Shown piece after piece: positions 1 through 7,770 of a stretch of 64,000 bases of DNA. The stretch's first letter is position 1. Each line of letters opens with the position of its first letter. Origin of the DNA: an uncultured Oscillospiraceae bacterium (GTDB taxonomy: Bacteria; Bacillota; Clostridia; Oscillospirales; Ruminococcaceae); NCBI GenBank assembly GCA_900539195.1, contig UQBC01000011.1:1-64000 (forward strand). The letters run 5' to 3'. Both the position numbers and the translations under genes were made by a program. The notes beneath the pieces are model-generated. The model was not told the origin of the DNA. It did not search any database and saw only the letters and a list, made by a program, of their open reading frames with translations.

Positions 1-16
1 AGAGGCAGAGGGCTGA
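1..16 (+). CDS. 3' end of a gene cut by the window edge
   Basis: Only the last four sense codons (Glu-Ala-Glu-Gly) and a TGA at 14-16 are visible. The TGA lies one base before the ATG at 18, the tight spacing expected inside an operon, and the purine-rich end (GAGGCAGAGGG) would double as ribosome site for the next gene. The product cannot be identified; from context it may be another part of the ABC transporter that follows. It could also be chance. Confidence 0.35.
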
Positions 17-17
17 T

Positions 18-896
18 ATGTTCAGAGCGACACTTTCTTACCTTAAACGCATACTCGGAGATAAGTCGTTTTATATATGCCTGCTGCTGATATTTGCTAT
101 ATGCTTTACGGCTTCTGCCGACTATGACTTTGACAAAAATCAGTCCTTGTCGGTCTGGGATCTGATTATCGACACACAGCGGATATATACGGGCGATATC
201 AGCTTTAGCGCCTGTGTAGTGTCCGGGCTTAAAGGCGGCAGCTGGCTGAATATGTTTCTTCCGTTGCTTCTGCCCTTGTGCTTTGTAAATGCGCTGTGCG
301 ATGACAAAAGCTCGGGCTTTATCCGCTATGAAGTTATACGAACAGGCTATCGCAGACTTAAAAGCGCAAAGTATGTTTCGGCTGTGCTCGCAAGCGGCAT
401 ATGCTGTCTTATCGGGTATTGCCTTTATGTGCTTGTCGTGCTGATAAGGTTCCCGCATATAGGATCCTATGATGCCGAAAGCCTTTCTTACGTACTGACC
501 GGTATTCAGATGAGCCTTTTTGACAGCGTGGGGATAGCAGGAGTATATCTTGTCAATATGCTCGATATGTTTATCTATGGGATAGTAATGTCACTATTCT
601 CGTTGATAGTGACGGCGTACACCGAAAACAAGTATCTTATATGCTGTATCCCGTTTATGGTCGCTTATTGCCTGACACAGCTCGGCTCATGGCTTATAGG
701 ACTTGCCGTGCAGGATCCCGGTAACACAGACGAAGTGCTCTTAACAATAGGCAATACTGCTTCTCCGCTTGCGGCGAACGGTATAGTTTCGGGCGCAAGC
801 GGCGTTACACTTGTCTGCTATTACGGAGTGCTTATACTGATTTCGTTTGCGGTATATGTATTTTTCGGAAAGGGCGGTGCGGATAAAGGTGCATAA
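18..896 (+). CDS. ABC-2 type transporter permease-like membrane protein
   Basis: A 292-residue integral membrane protein with about six hydrophobic segments: one near residues 17-35, a cluster around 110-135, others near 180-205, 215-235 and 260-285. The arrangement, with a long non-hydrophobic stretch after the first segment, is that of ABC-2 type permeases that do not fit a sequence-specific family. It is followed by a second permease and then an ATPase, so the three probably form one transporter. The substrate cannot be read from sequence; such sets in Clostridia export peptides, drugs or lipids. The ATG at 18 follows a purine-rich ribosome site. Function is inferred mainly from the neighbours. 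Confidence 0.65.
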   Translation: MFRATLSYLKRILGDKSFYICLLLIFAICFTASADYDFDKNQSLSVWDLIIDTQRIYTGDISFSACVVSGLKGGSWLNMFLPLLLPLCFVNALCDDKSSGFIRYEVIRTGYRRLKSAKYVSAVLASGICCLIGYCLYVLVVLIRFPHIGSYDAESLSYVLTGIQMSLFDSVGIAGVYLVNMLDMFIYGIVMSLFSLIVTAYTENKYLICCIPFMVAYCLTQLGSWLIGLAVQDPGNTDEVLLTIGNTASPLAANGIVSGASGVTLVCYYGVLILISFAVYVFFGKGGADKGA

Positions 897-1761
897 ACAG
901 ATCAGCCTTTCAAAGATGTGGTCGGTCGCAAGGTGCGAATACATAAAGTGGATAACCAATCCCAGAAATATAGTTGTAATAGTACTGCTTATATTTATAA
1001 AGACGCTTTTCATCGATACGCTTGCACAGCGCGCAGACAGGTACGGCAGTCCGATGAATATGCTTGAGCCGTTTATAGCGGTCGGCAACTCGTGGGTAGC
1101 GGTGCTTTTACTGCCGTCGGTGTTCCTTGTTCTTATGAGCGATTTCCCGAAGTTTGACGGCAACTCGCTTTTCGTTATCTGCAGGAGCGGAAAGCTGAAC
1201 TGGCTGTACGGTCAGATGTTATTTGCTCTTATGGCGGTAATAAGCTATATAGCTGTTGTATTTCTTGCAGTTGTGGGAATGTCTGCCGGGAACACGGTGC
1301 TCGGTTCATCGTGGAGTGAAGCTGCAAGATTTTATGCGGCAAAGTTTCCCGATGAAATGAATACTTTCGCTACTCTGCTGTTGCCTGAAAATCTGTATAA
1401 TCAGCTTGACCCCATATGTACTATTGTACACACGTTGGTACTCATCATATTATACCTTTTTCTTTTGTCGCTTGTGCTCCTTATTTGCAGGATATCATCA
1501 GGTAAAATGACAGGTATGTTCATATGTACCGCGGTCATAGCCCTCGGAGTGGCTACCTGCGCACTGCGCAGTGATCTGATGTGGCTGTTTCCTATGGGCA
1601 ATTCCATAATATGGATGCACTACACGGAGATAATCCGTGAACCGATAAAGCCGATATGGTATTCCTACGTTTATTTCGCCGTTATGGCTCTGTTGCTTAT
1701 ATTTATGAGCACATTGAGAGCAAGGCGATTGAGCGTATCACTTCTTCCGGAGGAAAGCTGA
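889..1761 (+). CDS. ABC-2 type transporter permease-like membrane protein (second subunit)
   Basis: About 290 residues with hydrophobic segments near the N terminus (after the motif CEYIKW, typical of the first cytoplasmic helix of ABC-2 permeases), in the middle and at the C terminus. The reading frame is open from a TTG at 847, but that would overlap the upstream gene by 50 bases. GTG at 889, overlapping by 8 bases, or ATG at 916 is more likely; none has an ideally spaced ribosome site, so the start is uncertain. It ends at a TGA sharing one base with the ATG of the ATPase gene, which implies translational coupling and a common complex with the preceding permease. Confidence 0.65.
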   Translation: MHKQISLSKMWSVARCEYIKWITNPRNIVVIVLLIFIKTLFIDTLAQRADRYGSPMNMLEPFIAVGNSWVAVLLLPSVFLVLMSDFPKFDGNSLFVICRSGKLNWLYGQMLFALMAVISYIAVVFLAVVGMSAGNTVLGSSWSEAARFYAAKFPDEMNTFATLLLPENLYNQLDPICTIVHTLVLIILYLFLLSLVLLICRISSGKMTGMFICTAVIALGVATCALRSDLMWLFPMGNSIIWMHYTEIIREPIKPIWYSYVYFAVMALLLIFMSTLRARRLSVSLLPEES

Positions 1762-2393
1762 TGATCAATACAGAAAATCTTTCACTGACGATAAACAAAA
1801 CGGAGATACTCCGTGATATAACAATATCTTTTGATAAAGGGAAAATACACGGACTTATAGGGCGCAACGGAAGCGGCAAGACTATGCTGATGAAATGTAT
1901 ATGCGGATTTGTCCGTGCAACCTCAGGCAAGGTAACGGTAGCGGGCAAGGAGATAGGCAAGGACTGCGATTTTCCCGAAAGTACGGGAGTTATAATAGAA
2001 ACGCCCGGCTTTATCCCGTATTATTCAGGGTATAAGAATCTGAAGATTCTTGCCGACCTCGGCGCAAAAGCAGGCAAAGAGGACATATGCAATGCTATGC
2101 GCACGGTGGGTCTTTCCCCCGAGCTTAAACGCCATGTAAAGAAATATTCGCTCGGTATGCGTCAGCGGCTCGGTCTTGCACAGGCTATAATGGAAGACCC
2201 CGATCTGCTTATCCTTGACGAGCCGATGAACGGGCTTGACAAGGACGGCGTTGCGGATATGCGCCGCTATCTGCTTGATCTCAAGGCAAGGGGCAAGACT
2301 ATAATCATTGCCTCGCACAGTGCGGAAGATATTGAGGTGCTGTGCGACACCGTATGTGAAATGGATAAGGGCAGGTTGAGCGTGATAAGATAA
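1761..2393 (+). CDS. ABC transporter ATP-binding protein
   Basis: A 210-residue nucleotide-binding subunit. Walker A is GRNGSGKT, the ABC signature is YSLGMRQR, Walker B is LLILDEP and the switch histidine lies in SHSAED, so all catalytic elements are present. It should power the two membrane proteins just upstream. The frame is open from 1656 but the ATG at 1761 is preferred: GGAGG lies eight bases upstream and the ATG overlaps the permease TGA by one base. At 210 residues it is a minimal ATPase without C-terminal extension, as in bacteriocin-immunity or drug-type ABC-2 exporters. A terminator follows directly, closing the operon. Confidence 0.88.
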   Translation: MINTENLSLTINKTEILRDITISFDKGKIHGLIGRNGSGKTMLMKCICGFVRATSGKVTVAGKEIGKDCDFPESTGVIIETPGFIPYYSGYKNLKILADLGAKAGKEDICNAMRTVGLSPELKRHVKKYSLGMRQRLGLAQAIMEDPDLLILDEPMNGLDKDGVADMRRYLLDLKARGKTIIIASHSAEDIEVLCDTVCEMDKGRLSVIR

Positions 2394-2412
2394 TAACCGT
2401 CCGAACAGGATA

Positions 2413-2448
2413 ACCGCCGCAGGTTTTTAAAATCTGTGGCGGTTTTTT
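2413..2448 (+). terminator. Rho-independent terminator of the ABC operon
   Basis: The stem CCGCCGCAG pairs imperfectly with CTGTGGCGG around a T/A-rich loop and is followed by six T. It lies 20 bases after the ATPase stop codon. Confidence 0.8.
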
Positions 2449-2546
2449 GCGTTGTATTGAAAATTTAGGGCAAAAGTTGCAAAAAATTAGGTAGGAGATG
2501 TAAAATCGCCCTTGCTTTTACTTATATCGTAAATTGAATAAAAGAC

Positions 2547-2576
2547 ACCGCCGTGGAGCAGTAACTCTGCGGCGGT
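2547..2576 (-). terminator. Terminator of the XRE regulator gene
   Basis: Read on the minus strand, ACCGCCG pairs perfectly with CGGCGGT, with a partly paired upper stem, and GTCTTTTATT follows. It begins a few bases past the regulator stop codon. Confidence 0.65.
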
Positions 2577-2580
2577 ATCT

Positions 2581-2913
2581 TTATTTGATCATATCTATAA
2601 CAGAACTGAGTGTATCTTTTACAGCCTGCTTTTCATTATCGGAAAGCTGTGTTATTTTGTCAGAAAGTATCCCGATAGGCGAAAGGGAGCTGTCAGATGT
2701 CAGAGGGTGGCGGCTTGAGGAAATTCCTGCGATATAATCAAGGCTGACATTATAATATTTAGCAAGCAGGACTGCACGCTCAAGCGGTATTTCCGCTTTA
2801 CCCGATTCGTATTTCCCGTAGTGTTGTGCAGATGTGCCGAGATAGTCGGCTATCTCTTGCTGTGTCTTGTCCGCATCTTCACGCAGATCCCGTAATCTCT
2901 GATAATGTGCCAT
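2581..2913 (-). CDS. XRE/Cro-family transcriptional regulator
   Basis: A 110-residue DNA-binding protein. The N-terminal 65 residues form an HTH_3 domain: the helix-turn-helix reads TQQEIADYLGTSAQHYGKYE, followed by the usual helix with IPLERAVLLAKYYNVSLDYI. The last 35 residues (SDKITQLSDNEKQAVKDTL) look like a short helical dimerisation segment. The ATG at 2913 is preferred over a GTG six bases further upstream because AGGAGGGG is spaced seven bases from it. The gene is divergent from a secreted-protein gene; two GTCTGANNAGAC sites lie in the shared control region, so it probably represses that promoter and perhaps its own. Confidence 0.85.
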   Translation of the reverse strand: MAHYQRLRDLREDADKTQQEIADYLGTSAQHYGKYESGKAEIPLERAVLLAKYYNVSLDYIAGISSSRHPLTSDSSLSPIGILSDKITQLSDNEKQAVKDTLSSVIDMIK

Positions 2914-2937
2914 ACTCACCCCTCCTGTACAGATTTT

Positions 2938-2965
2938 ATCATATCAGATTGAAAAATGTTGACAA
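2938..2965 (-). promoter_or_regulatory. Promoter of the XRE regulator gene
   Basis: On the minus strand TTGTCA (2960-2965), 16 bases, then TATGAT (2938-2943). Its -35 box overlaps the -35 box of the divergent promoter, so the two cannot easily be occupied together. Confidence 0.55.
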
Positions 2966-2987
2966 AAGTGTCTGAAAAGACTATAAT
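2959..2987 (+). promoter_or_regulatory. Consensus sigma-A promoter of the Cys-repeat protein gene
   Basis: TTGACA (2959-2964), 17 bases, TATAAT (2982-2987): a perfect match in both boxes and spacing. A strong promoter of this kind next to a regulator gene and operator repeats suggests that it is held off by repression. Confidence 0.85.
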
Positions 2988-3012
2988 ATAGTTATAATCA
3001 GTCTGATTAGAC
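2970..3012. promoter_or_regulatory. Paired operators GTCTGANNAGAC
   Basis: Two 12-bp sites, GTCTGAAAAGAC at 2970-2981 and GTCTGATTAGAC at 3001-3012. Each has the inverted arms GTCT and AGAC, and the centres are 31 bp apart, about three helical turns. The first fills the end of the promoter spacer up to the -10 box; the second lies just past the expected start of transcription. Occupancy by a dimeric XRE protein would block the forward promoter. Assignment to the neighbouring regulator is inferred from position. Confidence 0.7.
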
Positions 3013-3050
3013 ACGTTTATGTGTCGGAATGAGTTAAATAGGAGGTTTTT

Positions 3051-4418
3051 ATGAAAATCAAAACTATGTATAAAGCGATATTGTCGCTTGCGGTCTGCCT
3101 TACTACGATGTTGGTTATTTCTGTTACGGTAAGTGCCGCTGAATATGAAGAAATAAAAATGGATGTAGAATACCGGATCGAAAATGCTGCTACGTATTCA
3201 TCCGACAAGATCACTTATAAATTTAACTCCCCATATAAAGGTTTAGTGCAAATACATTTTGAATTAGAAGATGAACCCGAATATGTTATTTATCAATGGT
3301 GGAATGCCAATATTTATCTGTACAATTCTAAAGGTGATTGCATTGTATGGAACGATGTAGATTCAGTGCAGGGCGAAGCTTATGGCGATTCTACTGTTTC
3401 AGGTGATGTATCGTATTTAAATCTGTATGTGAACGAAATTACGCATAAATACTCCGGTTCAATTTACTATAATGCTGATGAAGGCTATAATTATATATCG
3501 ATTGAATATTATGATGGTGTCGGTAGCATTAAAATATCTCATGAGCATTCGTATTCCGGCACAGTAACAAGCGAATCTACCTGTACCAAGAAAGGCTCAA
3601 TAAAATACACCTGCGATTGCGGGGATTCTTATACGGAAGAAATACCGCTCAAATCTCATAATGAAGTAACAGATTACGGAAAAGCGGCGACCTGTACCGA
3701 AACAGGTCTTACGGATGGCTTGCATTGTTCCGTATGCAAAAAGGTGCTTGTAGCACAGTCGGAAATACCGAAAACAAATCATGAATATAATGCGTCATAT
3801 AAAGTTATAAAAGACGCTACTTGTACAGAAAAAGGAACAATAAGATATTACTGTGTCTGTGGAAAAACAAAGGATGAAGAATTACCGCTTGCTGAACATG
3901 AGGCGGTTATAGACAAGGCTGTTGCAGCAACCTGTACAAAAGAGGGAAAAACGCAAGGCTCACATTGCGATATCTGTAATAAAGTGATTATACCGCAGGA
4001 AACCGTACCTAAGACGGACCATATCGCAGTTACAGATAAAGCCGTTGCACCGACTTGTGTCAACTCAGGTAAAACTGAAGGCAGTCATTGTTCCGTTTGC
4101 AAGAAAGTTCTTAAGGAGCAGGAAACGATAGCCGCAACCGGTAAGCATAAGCTCAAACATATAGCTGAGAAAAAAGCAACAGAAAGTTCTTCTGCTGTGC
4201 AGGAACATTGGAAATGTTCTGTTTGTGATCAGTTGTTCGCAGATGAAAAAGGTACGATACCTTATAAGCAGTTACTCGTTAAAGATGAAACTCCGCTTAT
4301 TTTGATAATAGGAATATCTGTAGGCGCATTGTTGCTGATAGGCGGAGCTGTTACAGTAATTATACTTATATTGAAAAAGAAGTCCGGTAAAAATACAGAC
4401 ATAATGGGCAGATATTAA
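3051..4418 (+). CDS. Secreted, membrane-anchored protein with Cys-rich CxxC repeats
   Basis: 455 residues. A signal peptide (residues 1-29, ending VSAA) is followed by a beta-rich domain with many Tyr and Trp (about 30-162), then a stretch of related repeats (about 164-405) built on a Thr-Cys, Gly, Cys-x-Cys or Cys-x-x-Cys pattern, such as CTKKGSIKYTCDCG and CTETGLTDGLHCSVC. A transmembrane helix (about 416-440) and a short basic tail end the protein, so most of it is exposed outside the cell. The repeats resemble those of many surface proteins of gut Clostridia; paired Cys could bind metal or form disulfides. Function is unknown. The ATG at 3051 follows GGAGG. The gene stands alone behind a perfect promoter with two operators, next to an XRE regulator. 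Confidence 0.75.
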   Translation: MKIKTMYKAILSLAVCLTTMLVISVTVSAAEYEEIKMDVEYRIENAATYSSDKITYKFNSPYKGLVQIHFELEDEPEYVIYQWWNANIYLYNSKGDCIVWNDVDSVQGEAYGDSTVSGDVSYLNLYVNEITHKYSGSIYYNADEGYNYISIEYYDGVGSIKISHEHSYSGTVTSESTCTKKGSIKYTCDCGDSYTEEIPLKSHNEVTDYGKAATCTETGLTDGLHCSVCKKVLVAQSEIPKTNHEYNASYKVIKDATCTEKGTIRYYCVCGKTKDEELPLAEHEAVIDKAVAATCTKEGKTQGSHCDICNKVIIPQETVPKTDHIAVTDKAVAPTCVNSGKTEGSHCSVCKKVLKEQETIAATGKHKLKHIAEKKATESSSAVQEHWKCSVCDQLFADEKGTIPYKQLLVKDETPLILIIGISVGALLLIGGAVTVIILILKKKSGKNTDIMGRY

Positions 4419-4428
4419 CACAAACCCG

Positions 4429-4465
4429 CCGCCGAGGATTACAATAACCCCCTCGGCGGTATTTT
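4429..4465 (+). terminator. Terminator after the Cys-repeat protein gene
   Basis: CCGCCGAGG (4429-4437) pairs perfectly with CCTCGGCGG (4451-4459), followed by TATTTT. Confidence 0.8.
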
Positions 4466-4542
4466 CTTATCATCTCCCAATCTGCCGGAATGCAGTCGCC
4501 CGTTTCGTGACATACTGATATAGAAGTCAGCCTTTATCGCAA

Positions 4543-4634
4543 AAAAACTCTCGTAATGGAAACTCAAAATCTCACGGGTTGAAAACTTAAAATCTCTCGT
4601 AATGATATTGCAAAATCTCTCGTAATATGTTATA
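4543..4634 (+). repeat. Four tandem copies of a 23-bp unit upstream of an ATPase gene
   Basis: Copies begin at 4543, 4566, 4589 and 4612, exactly 23 bp apart. The shared core is AAAATCTCTCGTAAT: copies 3 and 4 are identical over 15 bases, copy 1 differs at one base, and copy 2 is more diverged (AAAATCTCACGGGTT). The last copy fills the spacer of the probable promoter. Fixed spacing with a conserved half of each unit looks like an array of protein-binding sites rather than a CRISPR. Confidence 0.8.
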
Positions 4635-4636
4635 TT
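4608..4636 (+). promoter_or_regulatory. Probable promoter of the first DUF4143 ATPase gene
   Basis: TTGCAA (4608-4613), 17 bases, TATATT (4631-4636). The fourth repeat copy (4612-4634) covers the spacer and much of the -10 box, so a protein bound to the array would compete with RNA polymerase. Confidence 0.55.
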
Positions 4637-4665
4637 ATTTATATAGCTTACGAAAGGAGCGGAAT

Positions 4666-5940
4666 ATGCGTAACGATAAATACAGACCCAGACTGATAGA
4701 TAAGAAAATAGACGAATACCTTAAGGCGTTCGGAGCGGTGTGCGTTGAGGGTGCTAAGTGGTGCGGCAAGACGTGGACATCGGCGTTTCACGCTGAAAGT
4801 CAGATATTGATAGGCAACCCCGAAAATAACTTTCAGAACAGAAAGCTTGCCGAAATGTCGCCCGAACTCATACTCGGCGGTGAAACTCCCCGACTTATAG
4901 ACGAATGGCAGGAAGTGCCGCCGATATGGGACGCTGTGCGTTATGAGGTTGACAAACGTGCCGAAAAGGGACAGTTTATATTAACAGGCTCGGCAACGCC
5001 TGATCATAAGGGTATTATGCACAGCGGTGCGGGCAGGATAGCAAAAATAAGAATGCGCCCGATGTCGCTGTATGAATCGGGCGATTCGTCGGGTAAAATA
5101 TCTCTTAAAAGTATAGCGGACGGCACAATGCAGGCTGAAATGACCGGAGAAGTGGAGCTTATGGAGCTTTTCCGCCTTATAGTCAGAGGCGGCTGGCCGG
5201 GTAATATAAGCATTCCGCTGAAACACGCAATGCTAATTCCCGATGAATATCTGAATGCGGTTATAGATGACGATGCGTTCCGCATAGACGGCGTGAAGCG
5301 GAATACTCAGAAAATGCGACTTTTGCTTAAATCGCTTGCGAGAAATGAAAGCACGACCGCAACGAATAAAAAGCTGAAAAACGATATATCTCAGATGGAT
5401 AACGAGGACATCAGCGTTGACACGGTAGCCGAATATCTTGATATATTCGAGCGGCTTTTCATTACCGACAATCAATTGCCGTTTTCGTCAAATATACGCT
5501 CATCGGTTCGGGTAAAACAGGCGGTAAAGCGGCATTTTGTCGATCCGTCGCTTGCGTGTGCCTTGCTTGGCGCTACTCCCGAAAGACTGCTTGGAGATCT
5601 TGAATGCGCCGGCTTTATGTTTGAGGCGCTGTGTGAGCGTGACTTGAGGATATATGCCGATGTAAACGATGGTGTGCTGTATCACTATCAGGACTATTCC
5701 GGCAAGGAGATTGATGCCGTTATAGAATATCCGGACGGTGAGTGGCTCGCAATAGAAATCAAACTCGGCGCAAATCAGATAGATGCCGCCGCCGAAAATC
5801 TTATATCAATAGGCGATGCTATAAAAAGCGAAAACGGCAGAGCGCCGAAAGCGTTATGCGTTGTATGCGGCCTGTCTAACGCCGCCTACAAGCGCCCCGA
5901 CGGCGTATACGTTGTCCCAATCACCGCCCTGAAAGACTAA
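4666..5940 (+). CDS. AAA-type ATPase with C-terminal DUF4143 domain
   Basis: 424 residues. The N-terminal half is a P-loop ATPase: Walker A GAKWCGKT near residue 25, a Walker B-like LIDEWQEVP near 80, and the sensor FILTGSAT near 105. The C-terminal half is the DUF4143 type, with a PD-(D/E)xK nuclease-like core read as KEIDAVIEY, then AIEIKLG, so the acidic and lysine positions are kept. Such proteins are common in gut Clostridia and archaea; the cellular role is not established. ATG 4666 is chosen because AAAGGAG lies eight bases upstream, although the frame is open from 4627. A 23-bp repeat array lies over the promoter. The gene stands alone between terminators. Confidence 0.8.
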   Translation: MRNDKYRPRLIDKKIDEYLKAFGAVCVEGAKWCGKTWTSAFHAESQILIGNPENNFQNRKLAEMSPELILGGETPRLIDEWQEVPPIWDAVRYEVDKRAEKGQFILTGSATPDHKGIMHSGAGRIAKIRMRPMSLYESGDSSGKISLKSIADGTMQAEMTGEVELMELFRLIVRGGWPGNISIPLKHAMLIPDEYLNAVIDDDAFRIDGVKRNTQKMRLLLKSLARNESTTATNKKLKNDISQMDNEDISVDTVAEYLDIFERLFITDNQLPFSSNIRSSVRVKQAVKRHFVDPSLACALLGATPERLLGDLECAGFMFEALCERDLRIYADVNDGVLYHYQDYSGKEIDAVIEYPDGEWLAIEIKLGANQIDAAAENLISIGDAIKSENGRAPKALCVVCGLSNAAYKRPDGVYVVPITALKD

Positions 5941-5962
5941 AATACCGACCAAATAAAAAATA

Positions 5963-5992
5963 CCGCCGGAATATCACTCCCGGCGGCGTTTT
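5963..5992 (+). terminator. Terminator after the ATPase gene
   Basis: CCGCCGG (5963-5969) and CCGGCGG (5980-5986) form a GC stem followed by CGTTTT. It may also serve the convergent minus-strand trpB2. Confidence 0.75.
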
Positions 5993-6035
5993 CATTCATA
6001 TATCAATTTTTATCAAGGACAATAGTATTATACAC

Positions 6036-7409
6036 TCAGTCAACCTTAGGCATACGATCCATGCTGACCTTAAGCTCCTCGTCTGTGGGAATGTAGTCGC
6101 TCATTTCGTGATCGTTGAACTTCTGGTATGCGACCATATCAAAGTAGCCTGTGCCTGTAAGGCCGAAGAGGATAGTCTTTTCTTCGCCTGTTTCCTTGCA
6201 CTTCATAGCCTCGTCTATCGCAACTCTGATTGCGTGGCTGCTCTCGGGAGCTGGGAGGATACCCTCTGTTCTTGCAAACTGTTCGGCGGCGGCGAATACG
6301 CTTGTCTGCTCAACTGAGCGTGCTGTGATATATCCATCGTGGTAGAGCTGTGAAAGAACACTGCTCATGCCGTGGTAGCGCAGACCGCCTGCGTGGTTTG
6401 CGGAGGGAATGAACGTACTGCCGAGCGTGTACATCTTAGCGAGCGGGCAAACAGCACCTGTGTCGCAGAAGTCATAAGCATAAACGCCTCTTGTGAGCGA
6501 GGGGCAGGACGCAGGCTCAACGGCGATGAATTCATAGTCGGCTTCGCCACGGAGCTTTTCGCCCATAAAGGGAGAGATAAGACCGCCGAGGTTAGATCCG
6601 CCGCCTGCACAGCCGATGATCATATCGGGCTTTATGCCGTACTTTTCGCAGGCTGTCTTTGTTTCAAGACCGATGACCGTCTGGTGCAGAAGTACCTGCG
6701 ACAGCACCGAGCCGAGAACATATCTGTAGCCCTCGTGCGTTGTTGCGCATTCAACGGCTTCGGAAATTGCACAGCCGAGCGAGCCTGTCGTGCCGGGGAA
6801 TTCAGCGTTTATCTTCTTTCCTACCTCTGTTTCCATTGAGGGGGAGGGAGTAACGTTTGCGCCGTAGGTTCTCATAACCTCACGTCTGAAAGGCTTCTGC
6901 TCGTATGAGCATTTAACCATAAATACCTTGCAGTCAAGTCCGAGATATGCACAAGCCATTGAAAGCGCTGTGCCCCACTGACCTGCACCTGTTTCTGTTG
7001 TAACACCCTTCAGGCCCTGCTTCTTGGCGTAATAGGCCTGAGCTATCGCACTGTTCAGCTTGTGCGAACCGCTTGTGTTGTTGCCCTCGAATTTGTAGTA
7101 TATCTTGGCAGGTGTACCGAGTGCCTTTTCAAGACAATATGCTCTTACTAAGGGAGCGGGTCTGTACATCTTGTAGAAGTCGATTATCTCCCGGGGAATG
7201 TCGATGTAGGGAGTTGTATCGTCAAGCTCCTGCTTTGCAAGCTCTGTACAGAATACGTGGCTCAGCTCCTCGAGCGTACAGGGCTGATGTGTTGCAGGAT
7301 TTAACAGCGGAGCAGGCTTGTTCTTCATATCCGCTCTTACGTTGTACCACTGACGGGGAAGCTCGTTTTCTTCAAGATAAATTTTGTACGGGATTTCTCT
7401 GTTTGCCAT
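6036..7409 (-). CDS. trpB2: Tryptophan synthase beta chain, TrpB2 type
   Basis: 457 residues. A PLP enzyme of the TrpB2 branch, which condenses indole with serine (or phosphoserine) to make tryptophan, or salvages free indole. The PLP lysine lies in GSHKLNSA, the cofactor phosphate loop is CAGGGSNLGG, and EGNNTSGSHK fits the TrpB2 signature. Length and the extended N terminus (residues 1-70) also fit TrpB2 rather than the shorter TrpB1. No trpA or other trp gene is nearby, so it probably works alone. The ATG at 7409 has AAAGGAAA upstream; the open frame beyond it is inside a repeat. A T-box leader about 360 bases upstream should induce it when charged tRNA-Trp is short. Confidence 0.92.
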   Translation of the reverse strand: MANREIPYKIYLEENELPRQWYNVRADMKNKPAPLLNPATHQPCTLEELSHVFCTELAKQELDDTTPYIDIPREIIDFYKMYRPAPLVRAYCLEKALGTPAKIYYKFEGNNTSGSHKLNSAIAQAYYAKKQGLKGVTTETGAGQWGTALSMACAYLGLDCKVFMVKCSYEQKPFRREVMRTYGANVTPSPSMETEVGKKINAEFPGTTGSLGCAISEAVECATTHEGYRYVLGSVLSQVLLHQTVIGLETKTACEKYGIKPDMIIGCAGGGSNLGGLISPFMGEKLRGEADYEFIAVEPASCPSLTRGVYAYDFCDTGAVCPLAKMYTLGSTFIPSANHAGGLRYHGMSSVLSQLYHDGYITARSVEQTSVFAAAEQFARTEGILPAPESSHAIRVAIDEAMKCKETGEEKTILFGLTGTGYFDMVAYQKFNDHEMSDYIPTDEELKVSMDRMPKVD

Positions 7410-7427
7410 AATAATTTTCCTTTCTAC

Positions 7428-7509
7428 GAGGCGGGCGGCTGTGAGCCGCTCCAAATTCCGCCTTTGATTTGCTTTCTGTTAATGGGACTGTTAGCGTAAC
7501 GGCGGGGAT
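7428..7509 (-). repeat. Dispersed ~80-bp repeat, copy next to trpB2
   Basis: On the minus strand it starts CCCCGCCGTTACGC, contains AAAGGCGGAATTTGGAGCGG and ends in a GC-rich imperfect palindrome (GCGGCTCACAGCCGC). A closely related copy lies in the opposite orientation at 8524-8605, and the palindromic half recurs after flgE. It ends about 20 bases before the trpB2 start, so it forms part of the mRNA leader. Confidence 0.75.
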
Positions 7510-7767
7510 AAAACATGGTGTGTTTTGAACGTTTTGTTTTGTTGTTATGAAATAATCCGCATAACGAGGATAACAAAACATTGTGTGCTTTACCGTGTCG
7601 TTTAGCCTTCCCGAAAGCTGTTTTGGCGGAGTGCTTAAGTTCTTCGTGGAACATTCCACAGTCCGACAGCCTGTATATTATTCAGCAACGCATTATGTCG
7701 GCTCTGCCCTGCTGTCATGCCATGTGCCATGATGATAGCTTCAACGTAGAGATTGAATGTCCGGGAA
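7510..7767 (-). other. Leader between T-box and trpB2; weak 31-codon ORF
   Basis: This stretch separates the T-box terminator from the repeat before trpB2. On the minus strand an ATG at 7730 opens a 31-codon frame ending at 7635 (MAHGMTAGQSRH at the start, one Trp near the end). It has no convincing ribosome site and I do not regard it as an established gene. Direct and inverted AACAAAAC/GTTTTGTT motifs near 7540-7580 could pair. No other gene is seen. Confidence 0.4.
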
Positions 7768-7770
7768 AAC

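Noticed and set aside
4543..4634. CRISPR array
   Set aside because: The units abut at a 23-bp period with no unique spacers, are only four in number, and no cas genes are present. They lie over a promoter and look like binding sites.
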